NCBI RefSeq assembly: GCF_900142885.1
Contig: NZ_FRCL01000013.1
Span: 44,443 to 108,442, forward strand
Length of the DNA stretch: 64,000 nucleotides
Source: Flavobacterium xinjiangense
Lineage (GTDB): Bacteria > Bacteroidota > Bacteroidia > Flavobacteriales > Flavobacteriaceae
Direction: 5' to 3'
This document shows, piece after piece, positions 17,903 to 27,415 of this stretch. Each line of letters starts with the position of its first letter. Within the stretch, counting starts at the first letter, position 1. The notes below the pieces were generated by a model. It did no database searches. It had not been told where the DNA came from and saw nothing but the letters and a program-made list of their open reading frames with translations. The translations under genes were made by a program, and so were the position numbers.

Positions 17903-18784
17903 ATGAGCAATCAAATCAAAGGAGCACTATTTGCTTTATTAGCCACTCTACTTTGGTCCGTTAATATGGTAATCGCCAGCGGAATTAAAGGTCACATTCC
18001 GCCTGTTGGACTAGCTTTTTGGAGGTGGACGATTGCGTGTATCGTTTTGGCTCCATTTGCCATAAAAAGTACTATTGAAAATTTCAAAATTATAAAAACA
18101 CACATTCGGTATCTTATGCTTACCGCATTGCTGGGCATCACTATTTTTAATACGCTCATTTACTTTGCAGGAAGAACAACAAGTGCAGTCAATTTATCGT
18201 TAATTGCCATTTCGATTCCACTTTTTATTGTTGTCCTTTCCAGGATTATTTTTAAAGAGAAAGTTTCGAATATAAAAATAGTGGGAATTGCAACTATAAT
18301 CACAGGTGTTCTAGTTCTCATTACCAAAGGTTCTTTGCAAGCCTTGCTTCATATCAACTTTACAATTGGAGATCTATTGATGCTGGTGGCCTGTTTCTTT
18401 TTTGCCTATTACACGATACTAGTTCGACAAAAACCAGAGGAGTTAACACCTAAAGTATTTTTATTTAGTGTTTTTATTATCGGCACCATTTTCCTATTCC
18501 CTTTTTATATTTGGGAGCATTTATTTTATAAAAAAGTAATTTTTGATGCTAAAACAGTATTAGCAACCAGTTATGTTGGGATATTTGCTTCACTTGTTTC
18601 CTATTATTTGTGGAACGAAGCGATTCGGTTGATAGGTACCTCAAAAACAGCATTAATTTATTATTTAATTCCAGTGTTCAGTGGAATTCTGGCCTATGTT
18701 TTTCTGGGTCAGGCTATTGTAATCACTCAGATTATAAGTATGGGAATCATTATTACCGGTTTATTGATAACCAACCGGAAGTAG
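17903..18784 (+). CDS. EamA/DMT-superfamily transporter
   Basis: A 293-residue inner-membrane protein with ten predicted helices in two EamA repeats (LFALLATLLWSVNMVIASGI and FTIGDLLMLVACFFFAYYTI). Members export or exchange small metabolites such as amino acids, purines or cofactors; substrate unknown. The start lies 3 bases after the Nudix gene stop and a terminator follows at 18810-18849. Confidence 0.88.
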   Translation: MSNQIKGALFALLATLLWSVNMVIASGIKGHIPPVGLAFWRWTIACIVLAPFAIKSTIENFKIIKTHIRYLMLTALLGITIFNTLIYFAGRTTSAVNLSLIAISIPLFIVVLSRIIFKEKVSNIKIVGIATIITGVLVLITKGSLQALLHINFTIGDLLMLVACFFFAYYTILVRQKPEELTPKVFLFSVFIIGTIFLFPFYIWEHLFYKKVIFDAKTVLATSYVGIFASLVSYYLWNEAIRLIGTSKTALIYYLIPVFSGILAYVFLGQAIVITQIISMGIIITGLLITNRK

Positions 18785-18809
18785 TGAGTTTTAAGCAATA
18801 ATAAAAATA

Positions 18810-18849
18810 AAAAAGGTGCAATGAAGATTTTTTCATCGCACCTTTTTTT
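18810..18849 (+). terminator. Rho-independent terminator
   Basis: AAAAAGGTGCAATGAA pairs with TTCATCGCACCTTTTTTT around an AT-rich loop with one internal mismatch. It ends the EamA gene and, read backward, could serve the convergent peroxiredoxin gene. Confidence 0.88.
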
Positions 18850-18875
18850 AACAAAATAATTATTATCCAAAATTG

Positions 18876-19514
18876 CTATTTGTTAGGTTGTGGAGTCATT
18901 CTTAAATACGGTTTCACTCTTTCGTACCCTTTTGGGAATTTAGCAGCAATATCTTCGTCTTTTACTGCTGTCGAAATCACCACTCTTTCACCATCTTTCC
19001 AATTTGCCGGTGTTGCTACACTATAATTCGCGGTCAACTGCAAACTATCAATTACACGAAGTAATTCATCAAAATTTCTTCCTGTTGATGCTGGGTAAGT
19101 CAACATTAATTTTATTTTTTTGTCTGGTCCTATGATAAAAACCGAACGAACTGTAAAACTTTCATTCGCATTGGGATGAATCATATCATACAATTCTGCT
19201 ATATGTTTGTCTTCGTCAGCAATAATAGGGAAATTGACTGTTGTATTCTGCGTTTCATTGATGTCTTTAATCCACTCCATGTGAGACTCTAATCCATCCA
19301 CACTCAGTGCGATAACTTTTACATTTCTTTTTTCAAATTCAGGATAATAATTTGCCACTGTCCCTAATTCAGTGGTACAAACTGGTGTAAAATCTGCAGG
19401 ATGCGAAAATAAAATGCCCCAAGAATCACCCAACCATTCGTGAAATTTTATTTTTCCTTGCGTAGTTTCTGCTTCGAAATCCGGAGCGATATCGCCTAAT
19501 CGTAATGATGCCAT
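18876..19514 (-). CDS. 1-Cys peroxiredoxin (Prx6 type)
   Basis: A 212-residue thiol peroxidase reducing hydrogen peroxide and organic hydroperoxides. The catalytic peroxidatic Cys lies in FSHPADFTPVCTTELG (about residues 36-51), and it is the only cysteine in the protein, which defines the 1-Cys class. The long C-terminal dimerisation extension (SVATPANWKDGERVVI...PKGYERVKPYLRMT) is present. The ATG at 19514 was chosen over one 10 codons upstream because the protein then begins MASLRLGDIAPDF, and an AAAGGA purine run precedes it. Confidence 0.93.
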   Translation of the reverse strand: MASLRLGDIAPDFEAETTQGKIKFHEWLGDSWGILFSHPADFTPVCTTELGTVANYYPEFEKRNVKVIALSVDGLESHMEWIKDINETQNTTVNFPIIADEDKHIAELYDMIHPNANESFTVRSVFIIGPDKKIKLMLTYPASTGRNFDELLRVIDSLQLTANYSVATPANWKDGERVVISTAVKDEDIAAKFPKGYERVKPYLRMTPQPNK

Positions 19515-19666
19515 ACTAATTTCCTTTTTATTGATTATTAACAATCTAAGTTATTGAATTAAGAGCAATAAAAGTTAAAACAACTCTTAAACTTGTAATA
19601 AAAATCAACAGAATGATGCTTCTGCTTTTTCTAAGTATAAAAAACAACTTAGATAACCGAAATACC

Positions 19667-19767
19667 TAGCCCCGATAGCAGTGAAAATCCTTTTTCTAAA
19701 TCCTGTCAGGGTTTTGAACCCTGACAGGATTGAAAAAGATTGCAACGAATAGCGGGAAAAAGCGCCT
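19667..19767 (-). repeat. Dispersed palindromic repeat, family 1 (copy 1)
   Basis: Starts TAGCCCCGATAGCAGTGAAA and ends AATAGCGGGAAAAAGCGCCT. The core is a perfect 15-base hairpin, AATCCTGTCAGGGTT/AACCCTGACAGGATT, flanked by TCCTTTTTC and GAAAAAGAT. Same conserved ends and variable hairpin core as the copies at 24713, 32471, 45780 and 58727. Noncoding; lies between peroxiredoxin and the MFS gene. Confidence 0.85.
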
Positions 19768-19777
19768 AAAAAAAGGA

Positions 19778-20995
19778 TTACTTCTTTTTCATATTTGGCA
19801 GGAAATAAGTAAAAACGCCAATCAGCGGCAGAAAAGAACTTAATTTATACACGTATTCGATACTGGTTTGATCCGCAACATATCCTAGAATAGCCGAACC
19901 CAAACCGCCCATACCAAAGGCAAAACCAAAAAACAATCCCGAAATCATTCCTACTTTTCCAGGCATTAATTCTTGTGCAAAAACTAAAATTGCTGAAAAT
20001 GCAGAAGCAATCACTATTCCGATAATAACCGATAATGCTCCGGTCCAAAATAAATTAGCGTAAGGCAACAGCAGTGTAAATGGCGCTGCGCCAAGTATAG
20101 AAATCCAAATGATGTATTTTCTTCCAAAACGGTCTCCTAAAGGACCTCCGATTAGTGTTCCCGCTGCTACAGAAGCCAGGAAAATAAACAAATGAAACTG
20201 CGATTCTTGTATGGTTAATCCAAATTTATGCATGAGATAAAAAGTGAAATAGCTGGACATACTAGCCATATAGAAAAATTTTGAAAATATCAAAAGCAAT
20301 AAAACTGCTATTGATAAATTGATTTTTCTTTTGGATAATGGAACAGCGAGATCTTCAGCTACTATTTTTTTTGCAGCTCGAAGACTCAAATGATTTTGAT
20401 ACCAAATTGCAATTCGAGACAAAATAATAATTCCAAAAATACCTGCAATCACAAACCATATTATATTGGATTGTCCAAAAGGAGCCACGACTAATGCCAC
20501 TAATAAAGGGCCAATTGCGCTGCCTGAATTCCCTCCCAATTGAAAAATAGATTGCGCCAAACCCCGCTTTCCTCCAGAACCTAAATAAGCAACGCGAGAA
20601 GCCTCCGGATGAAATATGGAAGAACCAATTCCTACAAATGCAACGGAGACAAGCAACATCCAGAAAGAAGTTGAAATCGACAAAAATCCCAATCCCGTAA
20701 TAGTAAATAACATCGCAATAACTAAAGAGTAGGGCTTTGGATATTTATCAGTATAAAAACCTATAAAAGGCTGCAAAATAGAAGCTGTCAGTTGGAAAAC
20801 GAATGTTATCAATCCGATTTGAGTAAAACTAAGATTGAAATTTTCTTTTAGTATTGGATACGTCGAAGGAATAACGGATTGCATCAAATCATTTAACAAA
20901 TGGGCAAAAGCTATAGAAAACAGGACAGAATAAACTGTTTTTTGGACTAAAGGCGTTTGGATAGTTTTTGTAGCTGTCGCTGAGGAAATATTCAT
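19778..20995 (-). CDS. MFS transporter, fosmidomycin-resistance-like
   Basis: A 405-residue, 12-helix major facilitator. SIAFAHLLNDLMQSVIPSTYPILKE at the N-terminus and LGGNSGSAIGPLL and GPLGDRFGRKYIIWISILG are typical of the Fsr (fosmidomycin resistance) branch, which exports small phosphonate or drug-like compounds. The cytoplasmic loop 2-3 motif is FYTDKYPKP. Substrate is not certain. It appears to be a single gene, with the AEC transporter 53 bases upstream on the same strand. Confidence 0.86.
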   Translation of the reverse strand: MNISSATATKTIQTPLVQKTVYSVLFSIAFAHLLNDLMQSVIPSTYPILKENFNLSFTQIGLITFVFQLTASILQPFIGFYTDKYPKPYSLVIAMLFTITGLGFLSISTSFWMLLVSVAFVGIGSSIFHPEASRVAYLGSGGKRGLAQSIFQLGGNSGSAIGPLLVALVVAPFGQSNIIWFVIAGIFGIIILSRIAIWYQNHLSLRAAKKIVAEDLAVPLSKRKINLSIAVLLLLIFSKFFYMASMSSYFTFYLMHKFGLTIQESQFHLFIFLASVAAGTLIGGPLGDRFGRKYIIWISILGAAPFTLLLPYANLFWTGALSVIIGIVIASAFSAILVFAQELMPGKVGMISGLFFGFAFGMGGLGSAILGYVADQTSIEYVYKLSSFLPLIGVFTYFLPNMKKK

Positions 20996-21048
20996 ATTCT
21001 AATTAAAATAATATTAACACTAAATCGCAAAAAATGGATTCATAAAAA

Positions 21049-21960
21049 TTAAATAAACTGTACTACAAAGTACCAAAATATCAAGGTGATAAACGATAAT
21101 GGTATTCCAAAACCTATCATCATGCTGCTTAATCTAGGTTTTAAACCATGTGATGATGCTAAGATACTTGCTGTTATCATGGGAGCCATTGCAGACTCCA
21201 TGATGGCAACTTGAATGGTTTTTGAATGCTGGTGCAAAATTACGACATACAATAAATAAATGAGGGCCGGAGTCAATATTAATTTATACAAAAGTCCCAA
21301 CCCTAAAAATCGCCAGTGTTGGCTTCTCTTATCAAATCGCAATTGCAATCCTACGGAAAGCATTGCCAGAGGAGTCATCAAACTACCTACTTTTTGCAAG
21401 CCAAACTGAATATATTGGTGGAAATCGAAGTTAAAATTATTCATTAGGCATGCTACCAGAAAAGTAATAAATGGCGGAAAGAAAAGTATTTTTTTTGCAA
21501 TATGAAGTCCGTTCGGGCTTCCTGTAGAATATAAAGTAGCCACCAGAATTCCTAAAGTTGAAAGAACCACAAAGGAGCCCGGCTGATCAACCAAAATAGC
21601 CGTTTTTAAACCTTCTTCGCCATATAATGCTTGAATTATGGGAAAACCGAGAAACGATGTGTTTCCTAGTCCGGCAGTTATAATTAAACAACCAGTAAGT
21701 TTTTTAGACCATCCCAATCTATTGCCCAAAAAACTAAAAAACAAGTACGAAACAATAAATCCAATCCACGCCACACTTATGGGAAATAACAATTCGCTGC
21801 TCCACTCTATTTTAGGTATGTAATATAAAGCTAAAGCAGGAAGGCAAATATAAATCACAATGTTGTTTATGACCTTATGAGTATTGAACGGCACCCATTT
21901 TGCCTTTTGCAATACAATTCCCAGCAGTAAAAAAACGAAGATTATAATGAAGTTGTACAT
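21049..21960 (-). CDS. AEC-family (auxin efflux carrier-like) transporter
   Basis: A 303-residue membrane protein with about ten helices in two five-helix inverted repeats. LGNTSFLGFPIIQALYGEEGL carries the family N-P-like crossover and the C-terminal SAMAPMITASILASSHGLKP gives the second. The family exports carboxylates such as malate or related anions in bacteria. It starts upstream of the MFS gene on the same strand. Confidence 0.87.
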   Translation of the reverse strand: MYNFIIIFVFLLLGIVLQKAKWVPFNTHKVINNIVIYICLPALALYYIPKIEWSSELLFPISVAWIGFIVSYLFFSFLGNRLGWSKKLTGCLIITAGLGNTSFLGFPIIQALYGEEGLKTAILVDQPGSFVVLSTLGILVATLYSTGSPNGLHIAKKILFFPPFITFLVACLMNNFNFDFHQYIQFGLQKVGSLMTPLAMLSVGLQLRFDKRSQHWRFLGLGLLYKLILTPALIYLLYVVILHQHSKTIQVAIMESAMAPMITASILASSHGLKPRLSSMMIGFGIPLSFITLIFWYFVVQFI

Positions 21961-22030
21961 AGCACTGAATTGACCACAAAAATACTATTAAAATTATTGC
22001 AAGAAAGAAATTGCACTTTAAGTTTCAATA

Positions 22031-22130
22031 AAAAACGCGGATTTCACGCCGCTTATTCCTTTGGGGTTTTTATACTGCAATATATAATATCCTAAAACTT
22101 TTATCACCGCAGAAATAAGTATTTTCACTA
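22031..22130. other. Intergenic sequence with GCGG/CCGC hairpin
   Basis: AACGCGGATTTCACGCCGCTTA forms a short GC-rich inverted repeat in otherwise AT-rich DNA between the divergent AEC transporter and meaB. It resembles another class of short repeats but has no second copy in this window. Confidence 0.3.
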
Positions 22131-22154
22131 CTTTTACTTTTCAAATACTACACT

Positions 22155-23243
22155 TTGCCAAATAAAAAATCCCATCCAAGTGCTTTACACGAAAAAGCTG
22201 GAATTTCTCCACCGGAAATGATCAGTTCTGAATCCGTGAAAAATATTCAGCAATTTAGAAAAGTACAACCTTCATCAACAGAATTAGTTGACGGAATTTT
22301 AGCAGGAAATATAACGGCATTAAGTCGTGCGATTACTTTGGTGGAAAGTACTAATGGTGGCCATTTGGCAAAAGCCAATGAAGTAATCAATGCCTGTTTG
22401 CCTCATGCCAACAAATCGGTCCGAATAGGAATTACCGGTGTTCCCGGCGTTGGGAAAAGTACGTTTATTGAAGCTTTCGGAAAATATTTAACTGGTTTAG
22501 GAAAAAAAGTGGCAGTTCTTGCTGTTGATCCCAGCAGTACGATTTCGCACGGAAGCATTCTGGGAGATAAAACCCGAATGGAGGAATTGGTAAAAGATAA
22601 AAACGCGTATATCCGGCCTTCGGCTTCGGGAGAAACTTTGGGCGGTGTGGCTCGAAAAACACGGGAAACCATTACGCTTTGTGAAGCATGTGGTTTTGAT
22701 ACAATTATTATTGAAACTGTGGGGGTTGGTCAAAGCGAGACTGCTGTTCACAGCATGGTAGATTTCTTTTTACTTTTGAAAATTTCAGGTGCCGGCGATG
22801 AGTTACAAGGTATCAAACGCGGGATTATGGAAATGGCCGATGCTATTGTCATCAACAAAGCTGATGGCGATAACATCAAAAAAGCCCAATTTGCTAAATT
22901 GGAATTCAATAGAGCACTACATCTTTTCCCAGCCAAAAAATCCGGATGGACACCTACAACTTCTACCTGTAGTGCTATCACTCATGAGGGCATTCCAGAG
23001 GTATGGGAAACCATTCAAAAGTTTCTTGAACTTACAAAAGGTAACAATTCCTTATTTGAAAAACGAAAAGAACAAAACCAATATTGGATGTTGGAAACCA
23101 TCAATGAACAATTAAAGCTGAATTTTTACAACCATCCTGAAATTCAAAAATTACTGGATTCAACGAAAAAAGCGGTGCAAAATGATGAAATTTCACCCTT
23201 TGCAGCCGCCAGTTTACTATTGAAAACGTATTTTAAAGATTAG
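22155..23243 (+). CDS. meaB: Methylmalonyl-CoA mutase-associated GTPase MeaB (ArgK-like)
   Basis: A 362-residue G3E-family P-loop GTPase that gates adenosylcobalamin loading and protects methylmalonyl-CoA mutase. Motifs: GVPGVGKSTF (Walker A, about residues 97-106), DPSSTISHGSILGDKTRM, ETVGVGQSE (G3 switch) and INKADGDN (NKxD). The frame opens with TTG at 22155; an ATG 21 codons later (MISSESVKN) is the alternative start. Its partner mutA-mutB genes are 36-40 kb away rather than adjacent. Confidence 0.93.
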   Translation: MPNKKSHPSALHEKAGISPPEMISSESVKNIQQFRKVQPSSTELVDGILAGNITALSRAITLVESTNGGHLAKANEVINACLPHANKSVRIGITGVPGVGKSTFIEAFGKYLTGLGKKVAVLAVDPSSTISHGSILGDKTRMEELVKDKNAYIRPSASGETLGGVARKTRETITLCEACGFDTIIIETVGVGQSETAVHSMVDFFLLLKISGAGDELQGIKRGIMEMADAIVINKADGDNIKKAQFAKLEFNRALHLFPAKKSGWTPTTSTCSAITHEGIPEVWETIQKFLELTKGNNSLFEKRKEQNQYWMLETINEQLKLNFYNHPEIQKLLDSTKKAVQNDEISPFAAASLLLKTYFKD

Positions 23244-23278
23244 TGCACAAAGGGTATACTTTCTACAAAAAATATTTT

Positions 23279-24094
23279 CTAACGAATGTTCCCGACCGAA
23301 TTTTTAGCAGTATCATGTTTCGTTTTTAACACACCGTTTTCTATGGTAAAAACAATAAGAACTTGAGTTTGCAAAGTATCTTTTACACCTGAAATCGCTT
23401 TTACACCGGCAGTTTGATTTTCAACAATAACGAATCCCAATTGATATTCACCATCTGGCAATTCCATTACTGAATCACTATCTGCGTCTTGTATTTTCAA
23501 AACTATTTTTGCATTTTTCGCATAAGAAGCTGCAGCAGCACCACCTCCGGCACCACCCGCTAAATTGCCCACACTGGAAACCGCTGCAGATATAATTGCG
23601 CCACCTGGTAAAGCGCCACCCAATAAAGAAGCGCCTTGCGATAATGCACTACCCGAAGCATGTAAGCCCTGATTCACTTTTTCACCAAAAGCAAGGCTTT
23701 CGTTTACTGACAATTCCGTAATGCTCATGTTGCGAATATTAACTTTATACCCTGCATTCGCAGGAAACAAAACCACACATCCATTTTCAATTAACGTAAC
23801 GTTTATTTTACTTGCATTTACTTTCTCACCAAATGTTGCACCTTGTGTCTGTTTAGCCACCGTTACATTCATCGAGATTCGGTTTGGCATTCCTCCATTA
23901 ATGTTGTTTATATTGCTTTTACTATTAACTGTCATGACGGGCATTGCCTTTGCTTCTTTTTCATTTATATTAGCGCCCATTTGTACTTTTTTGTCTGTCA
24001 TAGATTGATCTGAACTTTTCTGCTGAGCAAAACTATTTTGCCCCAATAAAAGAAGAACAATAAGAACTTTTGAAATTGTTTTTAAATGTATCAT
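23279..24094 (-). CDS. Secreted protein of unknown function, Gly/Ala-rich core
   Basis: A 271-residue protein with a signal peptide (KTISKVLIVLLLLGQNSFAQ). A beta-rich region around GEKVNASKINVTLIENGCVV is followed by a small-residue segment (SALSQGASLLGGALPGGA, then SAAVSSVGNLAGGAGGGAAA) near residues 152-193, which could insert in or cross a membrane. The C-terminal part (PDGEYQLGFVIVENQTAGV) is again beta-like. No family was recognised. It lies alone on the minus strand, convergent with meaB. Confidence 0.6.
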   Translation of the reverse strand: MIHLKTISKVLIVLLLLGQNSFAQQKSSDQSMTDKKVQMGANINEKEAKAMPVMTVNSKSNINNINGGMPNRISMNVTVAKQTQGATFGEKVNASKINVTLIENGCVVLFPANAGYKVNIRNMSITELSVNESLAFGEKVNQGLHASGSALSQGASLLGGALPGGAIISAAVSSVGNLAGGAGGGAAAASYAKNAKIVLKIQDADSDSVMELPDGEYQLGFVIVENQTAGVKAISGVKDTLQTQVLIVFTIENGVLKTKHDTAKNSVGNIR

Positions 24095-24320
24095 CGTAAT
24101 TTATTTTTAATGGTTTATACTCTATCAATTAAGAATCATTTTTAGTACCTTATTTAGATTTATAAAGCAATCCTACTTGAATCACCTCAACACTAAAGCA
24201 TTAAAGTTACTAAATTAGATTTAAATCATCAAAAACATATGTATTTACAAAGAAAAAAGCGGTTACAAAAGATGACATTTCACCTTTTGCAACCGCCATT
24301 CAATTTTCTTGAAAAAACTT

Positions 24321-24548
24321 TTACTCCTCGTAAAGCTTAATCTCTCTATCGTAAAATTCGTTGGCAAGAACGATTAATCCCTCCATTTCTGCATTTAATT
24401 CCCCTTCATCAAGGTCTTCTGCCTCTTCCATAAACTCTACTTCATCATCTTTTAGATTGATAATAAATCGAGGGTAATCCAAGTGAATGATAAAAATATC
24501 TTCCGGGAAATCAGTATTGTCGCCTAGTAAAAACTTTGGTAATTCCAT
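24321..24548 (-). CDS. Small acidic conserved-type protein, function unknown
   Basis: A 75-residue, strongly acidic cytoplasmic protein (MELPKFLLGDNTDFPEDIF at the start, EEAEDLDEGELNAEMEGLI in the middle). Composition, a clean ATG and the lack of a competing frame support a real gene. It resembles small flavobacterial orphan proteins, and no function can be given. It stands alone, with about 270 bases on one side that hold a dispersed repeat. Confidence 0.7.
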   Translation of the reverse strand: MELPKFLLGDNTDFPEDIFIIHLDYPRFIINLKDDEVEFMEEAEDLDEGELNAEMEGLIVLANEFYDREIKLYEE

Positions 24549-24712
24549 ATTTCAAATTTTGTATAATGTATTGCTGTAAATTGTAATGCTGTAAAAATAG
24601 GTAATTTATTAATTTTTTATAGGGATTGAAATCTAAAAATATATTTAATACGTTTGAAACTGTCTTTCTTCTTCTTTTTACAGAAGGTGTAAAACACACC
24701 TACCTTGTAGTT

Positions 24713-24786
24713 TAGCCCCGATGGAAGCGGCATCCTTTGTGCCCGGGTTTCGGGCACAAAGATATAGCGCACGGCGGGTGGAATTA
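24713..24786 (-). repeat. Dispersed palindromic repeat, family 1 (copy 2)
   Basis: Shortest copy: TAGCCCCGATGGAAGCGGCA, then a perfect hairpin CTTTGTGCCCG/CGGGCACAAAG, then ATATAGCGCACGGCGGG. It lies 37 bases beyond the prohibitin-like stop codon and could act as that gene's transcript end. Reading frames across it are not real genes. Confidence 0.82.
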
Positions 24787-24822
24787 TGTTTTGAAAACAC
24801 TTATTTTCTGCTACAAAACCTC

Positions 24823-25731
24823 CTATTTATCAGAAAGAATAACCGGTGCATTCCCTCTACCATTCATAAAAATGATTTTAGTGTTCGGAGAAGCAGCCAA
24901 TTCTTTTTGCGCTTTTATTTGCTCGTATTGCAATTGCTTATCGGATAAACCAGTTGAAATAATTCGTTGATAATCAGCAATACCTTGTGCTTCCACTCTT
25001 TTACGTTCGGCTTCCTGTTTTTCTTTTTGAAGAATAAAAGTCATCTTTTGAGCATCTTGCTCGGCGTTAATTTTACTTTCAATCGACGCTTTTACTGATG
25101 TTGGAAGATTGATGTTTCTAATTAACAATTGCTCTAGAACTAATCCTCTTAACTTGAAATCAGCTTCAATAGTTTTGAAAATTCGTTGTTGAAATTCATT
25201 TCTTTTGGTAGAATATAATGCTACTGCATCATAATAAACAGCGTTGTCACGAATACGGGTTCTGGTTACGGGACGCACAATTTTATCAGAATAATTTACC
25301 CCAATTTGTTTGAAAATTTTTGGAGCTGATTCTGGTGAAACTCTGAATAAAACTGTCAAGTCAATTACTACTTCCAGTCCATCATTTGACAAAACACGAA
25401 TTGCATCATCTCCCTCTTGAGCACCTTCGCCATGAACGGCTGACATGGTATAATTTTGAGTTTGAATATCAAATTCGGTTACATCCAAAAGCGGATTAAT
25501 CAAATGCAATCCACTCTCCAGAACATCTGGTTGCACACTACCGTAAAGAGATTGAACTCCTACTTTTCCTGCATCAATTTGTTTGAACATGGAAGAAAAA
25601 AATCCCAATGTAATTATTAAAATTCCAATAATTTTCAGAACATTTGCAAATTTCGAAAATGGATTTACATTACTTTTTAATGTAAAACTTACAATTAATA
25701 AAATTATTCCAAGAATAATAAATAGTATCAT
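24823..25731 (-). CDS. Prohibitin/SPFH-domain membrane protein
   Basis: A 302-residue band-7 protein: an N-terminal hydrophobic segment (IILFIILGIILLIVSFTL), then the SPFH domain (AGKVGVQSLYGSVQPDVLESG) and a coiled-coil tail (AEQDAQKMTFILQKEKQEAE). Prohibitin-type proteins form ring or cage oligomers on the inner membrane and regulate proteases such as FtsH. Length fits the prohibitin branch. The MATE gene lies 74 bases upstream on the same strand. Confidence 0.92.
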   Translation of the reverse strand: MILFIILGIILLIVSFTLKSNVNPFSKFANVLKIIGILIITLGFFSSMFKQIDAGKVGVQSLYGSVQPDVLESGLHLINPLLDVTEFDIQTQNYTMSAVHGEGAQEGDDAIRVLSNDGLEVVIDLTVLFRVSPESAPKIFKQIGVNYSDKIVRPVTRTRIRDNAVYYDAVALYSTKRNEFQQRIFKTIEADFKLRGLVLEQLLIRNINLPTSVKASIESKINAEQDAQKMTFILQKEKQEAERKRVEAQGIADYQRIISTGLSDKQLQYEQIKAQKELAASPNTKIIFMNGRGNAPVILSDK

Positions 25732-25805
25732 TTTTTGATTGGTTTGGTTTGTATGCTTATTATACGAGAAAAGAAATTAGAAGTTACATTGTAAGAACAT
25801 TATTA

Positions 25806-27185
25806 TTATTTATGATTCTCTAAAACTAATTTTCTTGTTAATCTTGCAAAACGAATGTACAGAAACAAAGCTGCAGCAGACAATCCTGCCAGGAGCCCAA
25901 TCCAAATTCCTACCGCTTGTAATGACGTGTATTTTCCTAAATAATATGAAATGGGAAAACCAATCACCCAATACGCCACAAAAGTGATATACATTGGAAT
26001 TTTCACATCTTGCAACCCTCTTAAAGCTCCCAGAACCACTACCTGAATTCCATCTGAAATTTGAAAAACAGCGGCTACTAAAAGCAACTTGGAAGTTATT
26101 ACTATTATTTCTGAGTTATCAATAATTTGAGCAGAATCATTCATATTCAAAAATAAATGAGGCAGAAAATTATGGAATACTACAAAAATTACCGCAAAAA
26201 AAGTTTCTAGAATAATGGCCAATAAAAAGATAGATCGAGCTACAACAATCAAACCTTTATAATCGTTCATTCCTTTAGTGTGGCTCACTCTAATCATAGC
26301 GGTTACGCTCAAACCCATAGCAACCATAAAAGTTGATGATGCCAGAATAAGTGCAATTTGATTGGCTGCCTGATTATTTTTACCTAATGAGCCCGAAAGC
26401 CAAATTGCAGCGGTAAACAAGGTTACTTCAAACAACATTTGCATTGCTGAAGGTAAACCAAGATTTATGATTTTTTTTAGAATTGATTTGCGGATTTCTT
26501 TGAAACTAAAATTCTTAAAATAGCTTTTAAATGCTTTATTATGTCTCATCAGTAAATCCATAAAAACTACCATCATAATCCTGGAAATCACAGTTCCTAA
26601 TGCTGCGCCCAGAATCCCAAGTTTTGGAAAAATCCAAACTCCATAAATCAATACGTAATTGAAAAATATATGAACCACATTAGCCATAAATATAGCATAC
26701 ATGGAATATTTAGTTTCCGCTAGACCGTCTGCAAATTGCTTATAGCCCTGATAAATAATAACTGGAATCAAAGAAAAAGCCACCCAATCAATATAAGGAG
26801 CAGCCATATCGGCAACTGCTTTAGGTTGGTGCATCAGATACATCACTTGTTTAGACAATACCGTCAGAATAAATAGAGCAACTCCCAAAACGGTACATAA
26901 TAATAAACCGTGGTGAAAAGTGGTGCGTATCTTTTTCTCGTTTTGTTCCGCATTAGCCTCAGAAACCAATGGCGTAATGGCTGTAGAAAATCCTATTCCC
27001 AAAGATAAGGCTATGAAAATAAAACTGTTACCTAACGAAACTGCAGCTAGTTCTGTCGAACCAAGCTTTCCGACCATGAAATTATCAACTATACCTATTA
27101 ATGTATGTCCCAGCATTCCTAAAATCACAGGATACGCCAATTTGATATTATAAGAAAACTCTTTAGTATATTGAGATAAATTCAC
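25806..27185 (-). CDS. MATE-family multidrug/sodium efflux transporter
   Basis: A 459-residue, 12-helix MOP-superfamily exporter that uses Na+ or H+ gradients to expel cationic drugs. Two homologous halves begin YPVILGMLGHTLIGIVDNFM and GLPSAMQMLFEVTLFTAAIW; VGKLGSTELAAVSLGNS is the first MATE motif. It is full length. It is divergent from the outer-membrane protein gene at 27416. Confidence 0.92.
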   Translation of the reverse strand: MNLSQYTKEFSYNIKLAYPVILGMLGHTLIGIVDNFMVGKLGSTELAAVSLGNSFIFIALSLGIGFSTAITPLVSEANAEQNEKKIRTTFHHGLLLCTVLGVALFILTVLSKQVMYLMHQPKAVADMAAPYIDWVAFSLIPVIIYQGYKQFADGLAETKYSMYAIFMANVVHIFFNYVLIYGVWIFPKLGILGAALGTVISRIMMVVFMDLLMRHNKAFKSYFKNFSFKEIRKSILKKIINLGLPSAMQMLFEVTLFTAAIWLSGSLGKNNQAANQIALILASSTFMVAMGLSVTAMIRVSHTKGMNDYKGLIVVARSIFLLAIILETFFAVIFVVFHNFLPHLFLNMNDSAQIIDNSEIIVITSKLLLVAAVFQISDGIQVVVLGALRGLQDVKIPMYITFVAYWVIGFPISYYLGKYTSLQAVGIWIGLLAGLSAAALFLYIRFARLTRKLVLENHK

Positions 27186-27321
27186 TTTTTGCTGTTTTTT
27201 TGGTAAAGATAATTATATGGTTTCAATTTTATCAGTACTATTAGTAATATATCACCCTAATCAAAGCCGTTATCTGCACAAAACAAGGAATTCTATAACA
27301 AAACCCAATAATTCTATAACA

Positions 27322-27349
27322 TTGCAGACTTACTCTACTACTACATTTG
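27322..27349 (+). promoter_or_regulatory. Bacteroidota promoter for outer-membrane barrel gene
   Basis: TTG (27322-27324), 17 bases, TACATTTG (27342-27349), an exact TAnnTTTG match. A start near 27356 gives a 60-base leader before the ATG at 27416. Confidence 0.65.
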
Positions 27350-27415
27350 CAGAGTCGTTTTGTAAGATTAAGAAACAAAATGACAAAACCAATTATTAAA
27401 TAAAATATTACAATT

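Noticed and set aside
16242..18784. Polysaccharide utilisation locus around the GH5 gene
   Set aside because: No SusC/SusD-like pair or other CAZyme is adjacent; neighbours are Nudix and EamA genes.
22403..23115. Several overlapping frames inside meaB
   Set aside because: Shadows of a well-supported GTPase gene with intact G motifs.
24721..24970. Two plus-strand reading frames over the dispersed repeat
   Set aside because: They overlap repeat copy 2 and the 3' end of the prohibitin-like gene on the other strand, with no family resemblance.
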